From NCBI RefSeq assembly GCF_037975245.1, contig NC_092577.1:26967398-27031397 (forward strand): a stretch of 64,000 nucleotides of DNA, written 5' to 3'. The notes beneath the pieces were generated by a model that saw nothing but the letters and a program-made list of their open reading frames with translations, had not been told where the DNA came from and made no database searches. Origin of the DNA: Apostichopus japonicus. Its lineage: Eukaryota; Echinodermata; Holothuroidea; Aspidochirotida; Stichopodidae. The position numbers and the translations under genes are program-made. This document shows, one piece after another, positions 37,040 through 63,388 of the stretch. How positions within the stretch are numbered: the stretch's first letter is position 1; each line of letters opens with the position of its first letter.

Positions 37040-40000
37040 TCAATCTTGCATAAAGCAATTCTTCAATATTTCATATGCTGCATTTATGATCCCCCATGAG
37101 ATCAATGCTCTGCTATAGTTCAAATGAACACCTAAAAACATATTCCTTAATCTGCAGTTCCTTTCTTTGTATATTTGTTTAAAAGTGTAAACAAATGACC
37201 TAAATTCCCCTCCAATTTTTGATTGCATCCTTGACTTGACAACATTGACTGGGTACCAGACGGTGCTTATAAATGCACCTGTCACTGCACCAGCCACAAA
37301 GTCATTTCTCACTTTTCTTGCTGAGGTTTTTGCCTCTGGTAACACAGAGTTAACTTTCCCTCTAAGACTAAAAAAGACAGCATTGCTAGGTCCATTGCGT
37401 AATAAGATGGCAGTTAATCCTCGATAATATTCACCTATACCATACATCCGCAGCACCCTGAAGGCATGAATTGTGTTTGAGAATCTATTAGCACGGCGCT
37501 GATCCTGCAATATTGTCTGGACTCTTTCAAAAGGAACCAAAATAGCCTCCGTTGTTCCTGCAAGATAGAATATGAGAAACTTTCAAATTCTGTTCCACAT
37601 TAAACAAGTAAACTATATACCACTTATGTCATATTAATTTCCAATGCTATGCACTACTTCTAACCACTATCGAAAAATACAAATGTATGCATAAAAGCTT
37701 CAAATAATACCTATTCATAGATAACACATGGGTTCATTACAGTTTCAAACCAAATCAGGTTCTGGGCAAATGAAGTACAGTACATTGATTGATTGATAAA
37801 GAGCTGATGGGTCAGCTCAACGTCAATCACTCGATATATGCAAGACCAGACTCAGTGCATTTCTCAGTCTGAGGTATTTGTCCTCTGACTCATAATGACT
37901 ACAGTAATTACACTTAGCCTCAGATATGAGGACTTGATGTCTGCAGGCAATTTAACAACCAACAGAGACTCAAACTTTTGGACATTGACTGATTTCTACT
38001 TTGGTTGAAATACGGTAGTTCTCAAAATCAACTCTACGTCAATTATCATACTAAGTCTTGTACAGAGTCTTAAAATGTGACTTCAGCAGAAGACATTTGC
38101 CTTTAGTTTCCAATCTGCTTCATATACCTTCATGAAACAATTGCTATACATATTATTGATAAACTACTGATACATGGAGATAATAGGCTTTCTGCACAAA
38201 GTGTGTCCAAATACCAGAAAGCCAACAGGCTTTGTGATACAGGCATTGCCAAATTTTACATGAGAACATCTAATGTAAAACTGCACACACCATTTTCCAA
38301 GTTTGACCTCACATGACCTTTGACCTCCACAGAAAATTATTAAGGGTTTTCATAATCACTAAGGTACTGTAGATCCACCTGCAGTACAAAGCATGAACTT
38401 CATCGAACCTTTACATTTGGAGTTATCTTGCTTACAAGGTTTCAGACTTCTGTTGACCTGAAATGGATTTTGAACTCCAAAGAAAAATATAGCGTTCTTG
38501 TACAGTCAATTGACAGGGGCAGATCTATGTGCAAAGTACATAAAGTGTTAAGTTCATCCAAACTTCACTTTTGAGTTATTACGTTTACAAAGTTTTGAGA
38601 CTTTGACCTCAAATTACCGTTGACCTTGACAAACCAAGATAGGGTTCTTGTACTAAATAAGGTGGATCCACATGCCAAGAAAATATGATGTTTATTGACC
38701 TCTAATTATTGTGGAGAATGAAGAGCAACCGAAGTGAAATGAAAATGCACAAAGGAGTAGAAAAAACTAAAATCGGGGCTAATTGGAAACTTCATAAAGA
38801 CTTAATGTACAAGGGCACAAAACCTAGCATACTGTAAGTTGCAAGAAAAAAGTACCTATGCATTCCATACATTTGTGAACAACTGTCACATGATCACTGC
38901 TGCAATAAAAGAATCTAGGAATTCATTGGGTGTACTGTACTCCTGGTTTTGCACTTGCCTTCCTCACACAAATGATTTGGAAACAAATGCAATGACTTGC
39001 TCAAGAAGTCATACTCAATACCTTAACTAATCCTCCACAGGACCAACAGGCTGATACGTCTTTGGTTTCAATTCAAACTTCGTAAAAAACAATCAAAATA
39101 TTGGCAAATAAGTTGTTTACTTTGGGCAGATTATACATGTTATACTTCAAGGAAAAACAAAACGTGGGTACTGCAGTGTAGCTTAAAAAAAGGTTTCTAT
39201 CACTTTCAAGATATTCACCTAGACACAATATGCTTAAACTCTGGAATGCCCACTTGAAGGCTTCAGAGATGATGACATCATCTCCTCCTCAATGCAGGCC
39301 TAGATGTGAATCTAAACCCATTGTTTCATGAATTTTAATCATAAAAACAAATCAAATATAATTTTGTGGAGTTGAATGGAATTAAACAAATAATGCCTGG
39401 ATGTGTCATTTCTGGCCATCTAGGTGTGGTTTTAATGAAATATTTCCTACTGTGTCCAACCATGGTTGGGCTGCATTGCAGTGTATACAGTGTCCTGGAA
39501 GTTTTCACCAATTTTTGGTAACGCTATGGTTGCCAAAAGAGTAGCACTAGACTTAACACTGCAATGCCGCAAAGATAGTAAAACTGAGGAAGGAATAGAC
39601 ACAGACATATTCTCAAACTAATATCTATATTGGCATAACTTAATGGCACTCTAGCCATGTGGAACTGTTCCACAAATTATTTTGCCACCCTCCCTCTTCC
39701 CCCACCCTCCCTCTTCCCCCACCCCCACGACTATAGGTATGTAATTCGACAGTCATGTATCTAGACAAAGCTTGAAGATGTGGACCAATGTGAGCCTTTT
39801 AAAATCCTCTGAAGTTCACATTTTCATCTTTAAACTTCAGTTTCGGGTTAAGGAATGTTATTTAACAATGTTTAAACTTTTTCTTTAAAACAAGAAGGTG
39901 TTACCTGACAAAATGGCAGCAGCATGAAGAGTTGCTGATTGAGGAATGAATGGACAGTTGCTACGTAGGATCCTTGAATATTGATCATATAAGCCAAACA

Positions 40001-40256
40001 TTAAAGAAACTGAAAATGTCTTCTGAAGAAGAGGAGGTAGGACTCCTCTGTACAGCTGACTCAAGCCCTCCTTCTTGACTTGCATAAAAGCACTGTTGCC
40101 AGAGATCCCAAAAACTTGCTGTCGAAATATGACTTTGTGAAGAGGGAAGGTGATAATGATATTGAAGAAAGCTGCGCCCCCTCCACAGGCATATTCCACC
40201 CAATCTGGTGAGTGATCCATCAAGGGAACTGTTACATCCTCTCTAGAAGACTCCAT
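37040..40256 (-). CDS. SLC25A51: Mitochondrial NAD+ carrier, SLC25A51/52 type
   Basis: Two coding exons, 39905-40256 and 37040-37557, joined in frame (TCA G / GA ACA), give 289 residues; the human proteins have about 297. Three mitochondrial-carrier repeats are visible, each with a family-specific signature: FPLHKVIFRQ, VPFERVQTILQ and YPVNVVKSRMQ. Blocks typical of SLC25A51/52 include LYRGVLPPLLQKT, the TTEAI turn, GIGEYYRGL, IGGEF and HLNYSRALISWGIINAAYE. Family members carry NAD+ across the inner mitochondrial membrane into the matrix. The start MESSREDVTVPLMDH has no cleavable presequence, as expected for carriers. The single 2.3-kb intron carries the TGACC-rich repeat. Vertebrates have two paralogues, and which one this corresponds to is not decidable here. 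Confidence 0.93.
38290..38720 (+). repeat. Dispersed TGACC-rich repeat, copy 3, with a DR1-like site
   Basis: Three or so units of about 130 bp with GTGGATCCACATGCCAAG, TTGACCTCAAATTACCGTTGACC and AAGTTTTGAGACTTTGACC words. TGACCTTTGACCT at 38314-38326 is a perfect inverted reading of AGGTCA-A-AGGTCA, the DR1 nuclear-receptor element. It lies in the intron of the NAD+ carrier gene. A weaker relative with GGGTGGATCCATGTAACAC lies at about 40380-40545. Confidence 0.65.
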
Positions 40257-43200
40257 TAAGACTTCAACAAACTGGCCAATTCACCCATAACTCTGAAAGA
40301 AATATAGCAGCATGGAATTGGGCATACCAAATGAAAAATAGACTTGAATTAAAATTGTATCTGTTAAAAGCCCATGACATGTGTCTAAGTTTAACCAAAA
40401 TGTGAAGGCTTTCACAGTGAATCCTTGCCAAATTCTATAGATGAGAACATTTAAAGCAAATCATGTATATACACTGCACACAAAGTTCTTACAGTACTTA
40501 ACAGGGTGGATCCATGTAACACTTGAGTGTGAACTTGATGTCCTCAAATTTTTTTGACCAAAGGCCAAGATTTAGAAGTACTCATAGGTCTACACATGAC
40601 CATACAGTAGTAATATACTGTAGGCCGAGAGAGTATTTCCAAAGCTATTATCAATCTGTCCGTTTTCATGCGATATTGATTCTTAACTTACGACTGGCCT
40701 ACCGACGATTATCTGTTGATAATGATACGAAATCGTGTGGAAGAAAAAAATAGAGGTAGCCTAGTTATCCAATAGCGCAACTGGTCCATGAACAATGTGC
40801 GTGTAGCGTTACAACGAGAAGTTGTATGTGTGGTGTGTACCTAGGTAGGCTAGTCCTTATAGCTTTATGGGGACACTCACCAATTGTTTTCAAGTAACTT
40901 TGATGAAAGCTTAAAATACAAATCACTTCTCAAATCTCTTCTTAGTGGATCGAGAGTTGCCCGTGCAGCTATGTATTTGTGGCCGTCACCCTTCTTGAGA
41001 AAGCTATGGTGTATCGTATTCTGTACCGTATACCACGATACGTGAAGGGAGCAGACAGAAGTGCAATGTGATACATACACTGCACCGACAGTACTCTAGC
41101 TCCTAGTACATCGAATTTAAAATGTATACGCCGATGTAACTTACCAAAGAGTTTAGATTGATGACTCATATACCACTACTTCTTACACACAACAACGTGA
41201 GCCAATGCACGCATATGTACGGTTTGGACAAAAAAAGTTCGTATACACTAATGAACCCAACTTGCCAGCATCGACGACTGTTTCGTGAAACTGCTTCGAC
41301 CTATATCTACGATAACGTTTCAGTCTTCTTCTTTTTTCGTTGGTCAGTACGGAAGCGTAGAAGGCACATGGTGATGAAAGAGAAACAAACTCGTCAAAAA
41401 TGACAAATTCAGAAAAATGACGTTTTGCCGAGATACAACAACTCAAAACGTCAATTTTCAGATTTTTTTTCATTTTGACGAATTGTTGTATTTCGGCAAA
41501 ACGTCAATTTTCAAAATTTTATCATTTTGATGACTTGTTGTATCTCAGCAAAACGTTAATTTTCAAATTTTTGTCATTTTGACGACTTGTTTTATCTCGG
41601 CAAAACGTCAATTTTCAGATTTTTGTCATTTTGATGGGTTGCTGTATCTCAGCAAAACGTTCAGATTCAGATTTTTGTCAGTTTGACGACTTGTTGTAAC
41701 TCGGCAAAACGTTAAACACAGCCTTTTTTACCTTTTTTTTAACTATTTACCAAAAAGTATTGGAAATTTTCAATCGACATATTCTCGAACTTAGCACTAC
41801 ACTCTCAAACTTACTACACATTTATTATCGAATTTGAACTTTCTTATAAAACTGTCCACAAGCTTCCTATCCTCGAAGTTCGATTATCCAAGTCTCAAAA
41901 TGTCAACCTTTCAAAACTACATGTCAATTTCTACAAATATCTATTTCTTTACTTTGGCTTCAAATTTGACATTTGTGACAAAAGACGTGACGTCCTTTAG
42001 GAATGCAAACACTATGTAAAAACTAAAGGGGCCGGAAGAGGGGGGGGGTGCACTTTTGTCCCATATAAAAAGTTGCAATTTCGATGAAGGGTTTTGGAAT
42101 TTTCGACTTTCTATTTTGACATTCCTACAGTGTTTATCTTAAACTTTCGACAAATTTATTACTAAATATCATTTCTTTTCCTTTGAGCATTTATGGATGC
42201 TTTGTGTAGCCTATCGAAATATTGTTCGTTTTATCATTTCAGCTTTAGACTATTTTCTCAAAATGTCCACTATTTTATCATACAATTTCCATTAACTTCT
42301 ACTGACGACATGTACCGATACATACCGATATTTAGACATATTTCTCGATATTGCCAATTTTAATCTTAACATTTCCATTGTTTTTGATGAAAATAATAAG
42401 TGAAAGTTAGGATTGAAGTAGGACTAAGTAAGGTGGGTTGGTACTTCGTAGGGTAGGGGAGTTTAGGCAAGTCAGGGTAAGGAAGTCCACATCCATAAAC
42501 TGTTGAAATTGTCTGTGTTTGCTGCGAATGTGTTAGTAAGAATGCCGTAATGTTCAGAAGAAAGGTCAATATTGGGTAAAGACTAAAGTAACTTGACACA
42601 GATGCTTATCGTAGAGGCTCGATGTGTATGACTGTTGAACAATACGTTCGCGAAATTTCTTATTCCATCCAGGAGTTGAATATTCATTACAAATTATAGA
42701 TAATTTGAAACAGACTGTTCAAACTATCATATTATTTTTTTTGTTTATGCATTCACTAGCAATTATTGGAGGGAGTAAAATCTACCGTTGCCCCCTCCCC
42801 CTCCCCTAGTTTCCATCATTTAGGTTGAGGGGCGCTACCCCTTGGTCACTATGATCGATGCATCTGAACACAACCCCTGTCATTGTTGCACCATAGAGAG
42901 CTGCAGGGGCGCCAAACTTTATGTCTAGTCTACGGCACCCAAAGGATAAAGCAGCCCTTTTAGATAAAACATTACCGGAATATTTATAAAATGTAACGCA
43001 ACATATTTTCTTTAGCTTAATTATAATGAGAAGACAAAGGTTTTGAAAGAGCAACATATGACAAAAAGATGATTTTTCAAATAAATATAATTTTAAAAGA
43101 TATAAATAGCAAAGAACTGGTTTATAAGCAGCAAATGTCGGATTTCGTGTCTTTTCGATCTTATGAGATGAGTTATAACACAAGTCTTGTTTGTTTTCAA

Positions 43201-43575
43201 ACTTATCGCCCTCTTGTTTCTCGTCAACAATGGGTTTTACTCATCCATGATTCAACGCTCTGTCACAGGGCGTTGCTTTTTGCGATTGTTAAATATTTTA
43301 ACAATCTTTCAAAATATTCCTTCAGAATAGTGAGTTATTGACAGGAAAAAAAAGTACATCACATTCGTTTTTCTGATATTGCTTTCGACTTTCGACCACA
43401 ATTCGATAAGCTGTCACCCTTTGAAGTTAAACTCTATCGCTTAGAATGGCTTTGTAAGTTTGTGAAATCCTTCCTTTTGATTTAAATATTCAGAAAACAG
43501 TATATTACTTCCTGGAGAGAATTATGAGTTATGCTGAAAAAACACAGAGGGCCTCATTCTCCTACGAAACAGTAA
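40257..43575. other. Intergenic region
   Basis: Upstream of the NAD+ carrier and downstream of the small anchored-protein gene, both on the minus strand. It holds the inverted and tandem repeat at 41393-41720 and AT-rich DNA. A poly-G tract lies near 42040. No exon is supported. Confidence 0.4.
41393..41720. repeat. About 62-bp tandem repeat with one inverted unit
   Basis: About five direct units built on TCGGCAAAACGTCAATTTTC, then TTTTTGTCATTTTGACGAC and TTGTTGTATC. The first unit (about 41393-41446) is in the opposite orientation, so the left end can fold onto its neighbour. The repeat is non-coding. Confidence 0.75.
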
Positions 43576-44970
43576 TTAGTCTCCGTTGTTTTGAATTTTC
43601 TTTCCAAAAACTTTTAATGATGAAACTGACTTCTCCAAAAACAGTTCCCATGGCAGCTGCGACCTCATCACCATCTTGCCATGATATTTCTCCGCACAGA
43701 AAGCAGTGCCGACCTCTAAGTCCATCTTGCTGTTGGCTTGTAAGAAGATGTAATTTCCGAGTTTTTCACTCTTGTAAAAAGCAACATTTAGATCACCAAC
43801 CAGTTGCTTCGATAGATCCTCGTCAAAGTGTTTCTTCAACATGAAGACGTTAGTATGGATCAGTTTTAAGTTGAGTGCGACCATGAGTTCTTCACTCGCC
43901 ATCGAATCATCGATGACGTCAGTTTGTGTCTCTGAGTCGACTAATTTAGATGGAGCAGCACTAGACTGATCTCCTATAGATGTGACGTCATCCGTACTAG
44001 CAATATTGTTGTTATTGATGACGTCACCAGATGCCCATTCTTTGGGCGTTTGACCAGTAAAATCGGCCATTGTTAGTTTTTTGCTTTCGTTAATGGAAGT
44101 GGCACATTCATCCATTGAACAGCCACGGTCCTTTCTCCCGGTGCGGCTCTGTTTGGCAGAGATGGTTTGTCGTCCAAACAAGTCCCGGGTAAACTTGTAA
44201 GAGAGAGCAGCGGTAGCAGCCACACCCAGACCAAACACCAGAAGCTGTTCACGACTGAAGCTTAAATATAAGAAGAAACATTGACAGGACCAATCAAATC
44301 GAAAGAGAAAATGACTGGTTGAGAACTTTTTGCTTTGGTCACCATCGGGTGACGAAATTATTATCCTTGAAAGCAAAGTTTAGAGGACAATTAATTGTTT
44401 ACATTTGAACGAGGAGCTTAATTTCAGAATCCTGGTAACATCTCTATATGCCGTATAAAATCATTGAAGTTTGAAAAGAACATGAATTTGATGCAAGCAT
44501 GGAGTGATTTCATATATAGATATGAATTGACAGAAAATATGTCATTCTTTCTTTTCTCTCTTTCTTTCCTTTTTGTCTTGACCATGGATTGGATAATCTT
44601 CCAACTTTTATTGCAATATTTGTGAAGCATATACAATATCAATGAATATAAGAGTATTCATGTTATGGTGCATCCCCTTTTAGATAGAAAACCGAATTCA
44701 AATTTTTGATTAGAAAAATAAACATTTGTATGAATAGTTGTGCATTAATGACATTACTCTTGTTTACTATATGAAACAAGTTCACTATTGGCAGTTGACG
44801 TACCGGTATAAACTTCAAATGATCATACCTCGAATACGGTAGACCTCTAAGTAAGTAAATGAATGGGTCGCAATCATGCTTAAATTAAATTCCTCTTTTA
44901 ACGAATATATCAAACAAAAATTTACATCGGAAGTATTCAATGTCAATCTATGTTACAAAACTTACCACAT
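43576..44970 (-). CDS. Small protein with an N-terminal membrane anchor, unidentified
   Basis: Coding exons: 44966-44970 (only ATG TG) and 43576-44260, total 690 bases, 229 residues. The donor CATGTG/GTAAG and the acceptor TTTAAG/CTTCAG give an exact in-frame join. The protein begins MCFSREQLLVFGLGVAATAA, so residues about 7-23 form one hydrophobic helix followed by basic residues, like a signal anchor. A polar, Ser/Asp/Asn-rich middle (about 60-135) leads to a better-structured C-terminal part with LNLKLIHTNVFMLKKHF and a Lys-rich end. The alternative is an upstream start within one 266-residue open frame, but that would read the intron. A decayed inverted copy lies 2 kb away. The family is not recognised; location in an outer mitochondrial or ER membrane is only a guess from the anchor. 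Confidence 0.65.
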
Positions 44971-46260
44971 GATTATTTGAAGCTTGAAAGTACTTGTGTT
45001 GATGAAATCACAAAAGATATACACGTCCTGATTGTACACTATACAAGATAATATTAACGTTGTGTAAACAAATAAACTACCATCTCTACCATAGCGCGGC
45101 TGTGACGTCACGGAGAGACGCTCTGATATCTATGAACAAACGCGCGCAGGATTTTCAAAGTATGAAATATACTGTAGCTTATTGAAGTAGAAGGAAGTCA
45201 GTAAGGGAGAAATGTATTGCAAACGAGGCGCAAACTGCATGAATCTTGTAATTATAATTCACAAAACTATGAAGCCAGCATACGCGCGCTGTACGTGATT
45301 TGTTTACAGTGCCGGACAGAGACAGAGCCGGCTGTATATACGGTCCTGCTCTGACCATCGATATGTTACAGCGCGAAGGCGCTAAGATCTTGAATTCTTA
45401 CTGAAAGTGAAGCCTTACTGTAACATACGAAGGAACGCGCGTACGTGTGCAGATGTGCGCGTTCACTGGCTTCATGCGTTTGCGTGTAAGAAGTATGGGA
45501 GTCACCAATCTAGCTCCTTCGGCTCTGTAGAATATATCTTTGTTTCCGGGGTCTGCTATTGCCTTTTGTGGCTATAGGTACTTGACTTCTCATTGAAAGT
45601 GAAGTCCGTTCATGCATGGGGTTCCTTCTATGTGACGTAACAGCACCACTCATCCAAAAGTTTAGATTTAGTACTAACGTGTACAGTGTACACTCTGGAC
45701 GTTCTTGTTACTGATATTGCATCAATGCTATATATATTGAAACAAGTATTAACAACATTTGGTAATTTCTCTGTGCAGACCTAGATAGCATACCTACGAA
45801 ATCATATAGGGTCTGGTATCCTACTACTACTATAGCTTGAGAGATCGAGAATGTAGTACTGTTTAGCTACTCTTGTAGACTTACCACGTATATGGGATTC
45901 GTTTATTAAATATATCCTATTAAACCGTCTCGAGACGTGACATGAGGAATATTTCAAAGTCAACAGTCTCACAGTGTTTTGCATGCTAACTAAAAACAAT
46001 TAAACTTTAACTTTGACTGGCGATGTATTTTTGGAGTTGTTTCCCTGCAGCGCTAACAGAATATTGCTATAGCAACCAAAGTTAGTAAGGACAATACTTG
46101 GCTAAAATTATCCTTAAAAATACTTATAGAAGATCTAAAACAGTTCAGCGATAAATAAGTGATTATTATTTCCTTTTGAGAACGCATCAAGTCATAATCT
46201 CAATTCAATCTGCTTAAACCAGTATAAAGTTGTATTCTCATTGATTTTCAATATTTTCAG
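44971..46260. other. Spacer between the small gene and its inverted copy
   Basis: Contains GC-richer, CpG-bearing DNA at about 45095-45500 (several GCGCG words and TGACGTCA at 45103-45110, a cAMP-response-type palindrome). This may be the promoter of the minus-strand gene. No exon is supported. Confidence 0.4.
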
Positions 46261-46690
46261 CTTCAGTCGTGATCAGCTTCTGGTGTTTGGTCTGAGTGTG
46301 ACTGCTACCGCTGCTCTCTCTTATAAGTCTACCCAGGTTGTTTGGACGACAAACCATCTCTACCAAAGAGAACCTTATCGGGAGTAGGGAGGATGGCTGT
46401 TCTGTGGATGGACGTGCCACTTCTATTAACGAAAGCAAAATACTAACAATGGCCGATTTACTGGAAAACGCCCAAAGAATGGGCATCTGGTGACGTCATC
46501 AATAACGATAACACAGATGACGTCACAAGCTAGCAGCAAGGTAGATTTAGAAGTCTGCACTTCTTTCTGTACGGAGAATTATCAAGGCGAGAAAGTGATG
46601 AGGTCGCATATGACATTGAAACGATTTCTGGAGAAGTCAGTGTCAACATACAAGTCTTTGGAGAGAAAACTCAGAGGATTAGCCTAATTA
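46261..46690 (+). pseudogene. Decayed inverted copy of the 43576 gene
   Basis: From CTTCAGTCGTGATCAGCTTC to the tail AATTACTTTATTCG it follows exon 2 of the gene at 43576-44260, but on the opposite strand. The acceptor (TTTTCAG) is kept, so the copy arose from DNA rather than from spliced RNA. The frame is lost to small indels after about 20 codons. About 250 bases are missing in the middle, between GATGACGTCACA and GCAGCAAG. Confidence 0.85.
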
Positions 46691-49621
46691 CTTTATTCGT
46701 AAGAGAATGAAAGTGATATTCATCTTGCTTGAATTTGTATACAAAACATCAAAACCAAAGGAAGTTACTTTGTAAATGAACACAGAAAGAAGTTGAACAC
46801 TGTAATTGCAAAATTAACAAAAGCAATTCAATTCAACAAAAACACATTTTAATTAACGCCATGAAAAGTAAATTGAATAAACACAGGCCATGAGCTTCCA
46901 AAACGAAGCTGTGAAACCAGTTATTGTGCAGAACGCAGAATCGGGAATATAGTTGTGTCGGAAGAGTAAATAATACGGACACAATTTGCACTAAGGGTTA
47001 TCAGGGCCCGATAAGTCCTGTTCCCTTTTCGTATAACCAGGGAAATAACACATCCCTGAAAGTCACATCGCAGATCAGCTATCAAAAAGTGGAAGAGATG
47101 GAAGGGAGGGGGGAGGGGGCGGGAGAAGCCGGTGGGCGTTTGGTTTCTTTTCCAAGAGAATTTTAGTTGTTAGATACGTTGGCCCAAACTGGACACTGGT
47201 AATTACAATTTTTTCATCTTTGAATTTCTACTTTATTTTTCAAACTTAGACTATATTCCCAAATCTCGATATTTTTTTTATCGAATTTCGACAATCTATA
47301 TCAATATTTCGACTACATTTATCACAAACAAATATTACTGAAACGTTCTCGAAATTTTAACCCTATGTCTTCAAATTTTGTCAATTTTCTCAAAATGTAG
47401 GAAATCTGTGAACGTCAGTTTAAAACCGCGAAAGAGGAGATACCAATACCAATTCTCTAAGTTGAACTGCTGTTTGACATCAATAAAGGTTCAGTTGTAA
47501 TAAACCAAAGAGAGACAACCGAAATTGTGTTGTTACTTCAACTTTATTGTTTAAGACAAGCTTATCGTAGTTTTTAGTAACTGCTCACATTTGATATTAA
47601 AATAGAGGCACATACTGCAATTCTCAAGAGATCGATTCAAGTAACAAGCCCAATGTCCTGTCTAAACGATATGATGCTTTCTCTCTACATCCAAAGAAGC
47701 CTAAGAGTAGATACATGTGTCAGGCGCGTAGCCAGGAATTTGCCAAGGGAGAGGCGAAACTGTAGATTCGGCATTGAAAACTATCTAAGCGTAGCGCCAC
47801 CATGAGTTGGCGCGAAGCGTACAAGAAAATTTTGGCTTAGAATGCCTCCCAGATCGCTGGAAAAGGCACTTCCCAGGCCTTGTAAGTTGAATCTTAGCAT
47901 TTTCTCTTTGAAAATACTAGCGATATCATAAAAACATTAATAAAAAAAATATATATATGCTCAAGAGGGGGGCGGCTGCCCCCTACGTGCCTGACATGTG
48001 TAAGCAGGCCTTGTGGAGGCTCAGGAGGGATACAACCTTTGGGCTCAGAGATAATAAGGGGCTGCAGAAATAAGGAGGCAAAATTGGAAATATGGGATAA
48101 AAAGGATAACATATTACCAATTTTGAAGAATACTTTGAGGAAAATGAAATGTGCATCGAGAGATCCCAGTGACATAACGTCCTCAGGCCCCGAACTAGCT
48201 TTTAACACATCTGTCAGTGTGTAGAACTAGGGATTTAAGAACTGACCAGTGGTATAATGTATTTGCTGAATACCTGTTGACATCAAGGCTAATAATGAAT
48301 GTGGTACCGAGGAGATGACAAGAGAATCAAATAACGACAATGGAAAACCATATTATAATGCATAACCTCATTAATATCTGAAATATGACTGTACAAGCCA
48401 GACAGACAGCAATCTCTAGATGATACCTCACTTATTCCTGACGAAAATCGTTTACACAAAATTTGGTTCTATTGTTATTCACAACATTGTATCACACTCA
48501 CATTAACTTAATACTGGCATGACTACTTGGTTTTAATACAATATTTGCCAGGTACTTTTACAAGCACACACCAGCGATTGATATCAAATATTTTTAAGAA
48601 CTTATACAGACCATGCCTTATTTTAGACTAATCTTTGGCAATTCAGCAGCCAATAAATGTTATTAGATACTAACCAGCAACCATACATAATAATACACAT
48701 TACATTTATTTTGTGGGTTGAACATTTTGTACATTGTAACAATTTCAAGTGGACATATAACTTGTCATGTCACCAAGTTGTTATTATAAATCATTTATAT
48801 TCAGTATCTTTCAACTGTTGTTTGGGAAGGATTCTAGTTAAAATGCCAAACACAAAGACTAAAGGTTTTCATGTTAAGTCATGAAACCTTTTTATTAAGT
48901 TGTCTTCTTCTTCTTTTACTTACAACCCTAACTAACTTCATATTAGGTCTGCAACTGACACAAACAGCTTTGAATCATTAATAACAAATGTCTAACTTCG
49001 TTAGGTCTGCAACTGACAGTAACAGCTTTGAATCATTTCTAACAAATGTCTAATATATGAGTTTTCATAACATCTATGAACATTAATGTCTGGGCACGTT
49101 CAATACAGAGAGCAGTATTGTTTGTTGGTGATAATTATTTACATATCAAATGATCAACATTTTGAAATGTAAGAAGCAGCAACACCCTATAGCTGTGTTG
49201 GAATAATAATAAAACAGATAACACACATGACTGTGTGAATTTACTTATATTAATCATGCTGGTAGCATAATAAGATATGTTACACACATGACTGTGTGAA
49301 TTTATCCACATTACTATTGCTGGTACCTACTCATTAATTAAGGAATTGTGACTTCAGTTGTACACATATACAATGTAATTCTTGTACATGTCAATTATTT
49401 TCCATACCTTCCTTTGTCCCTACCCCCCCCCTCACCCTCCTTAATTAAATAGAGTGCTCTCATATGAATGGATGCCAGGCTAACAAGGCAGCTTCCAAAG
49501 ACATTCAAGTTAAAGCTGAATGTCATGATATCAATGACGGCATTCTCTTGTAAAGTTAACACAAACTATATCACATCATTCATTTACTGAAAGTTCTTTT
49601 GGACATTTTGACCTTTGGAGC
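46691..49621. other. Intergenic region downstream of SDHA
   Basis: No supported exon. Holds a hAT-like MITE (47721-47993). There are also two-copy duplications at about 48945-49050 (AGGTCTGCAACTGACA and AACAGCTTTGAATCATT) and at about 49223-49330 (ACACATGACTGTGTGAATTTA). SDHA 3' untranslated sequence should lie just below 49622. Confidence 0.45.
47721..47993 (-). mobile_element. hAT-like MITE, perfect 8-bp TSD
   Basis: The left end is CAGGCGCGTAGCCAGGAATT; the right end reads GCCCCCTACGTGCCTG. ACATGTGT flanks both sides exactly (47713-47720 and 47994-48001). It is the same family as 50086-50386 but inverted relative to it, sharing CCTCCCAGATCGCTG-like, CACTTCCCAGGCCTTGTAAG-like and GCTACGCTTAGAT-like blocks. 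It has no coding capacity. Confidence 0.9.

Positions 49622-63388
<13,767 letters not shown>

Noticed and set aside
43781-44970. Upstream start for the anchored protein (266-residue frame)
   Set aside because: The extra N-terminal residues read through intron sequence; the AAG/CTTCAG acceptor with the ATGTG exon gives a cleaner start, and the inverted copy diverges exactly at that acceptor.
47200-47460. Extension of the inverted gene copy into AT-rich flanks
   Set aside because: Similarity to 42000-42360 is in the same orientation and consists of low-complexity TTCGAC words, so it is not part of the inverted duplication.
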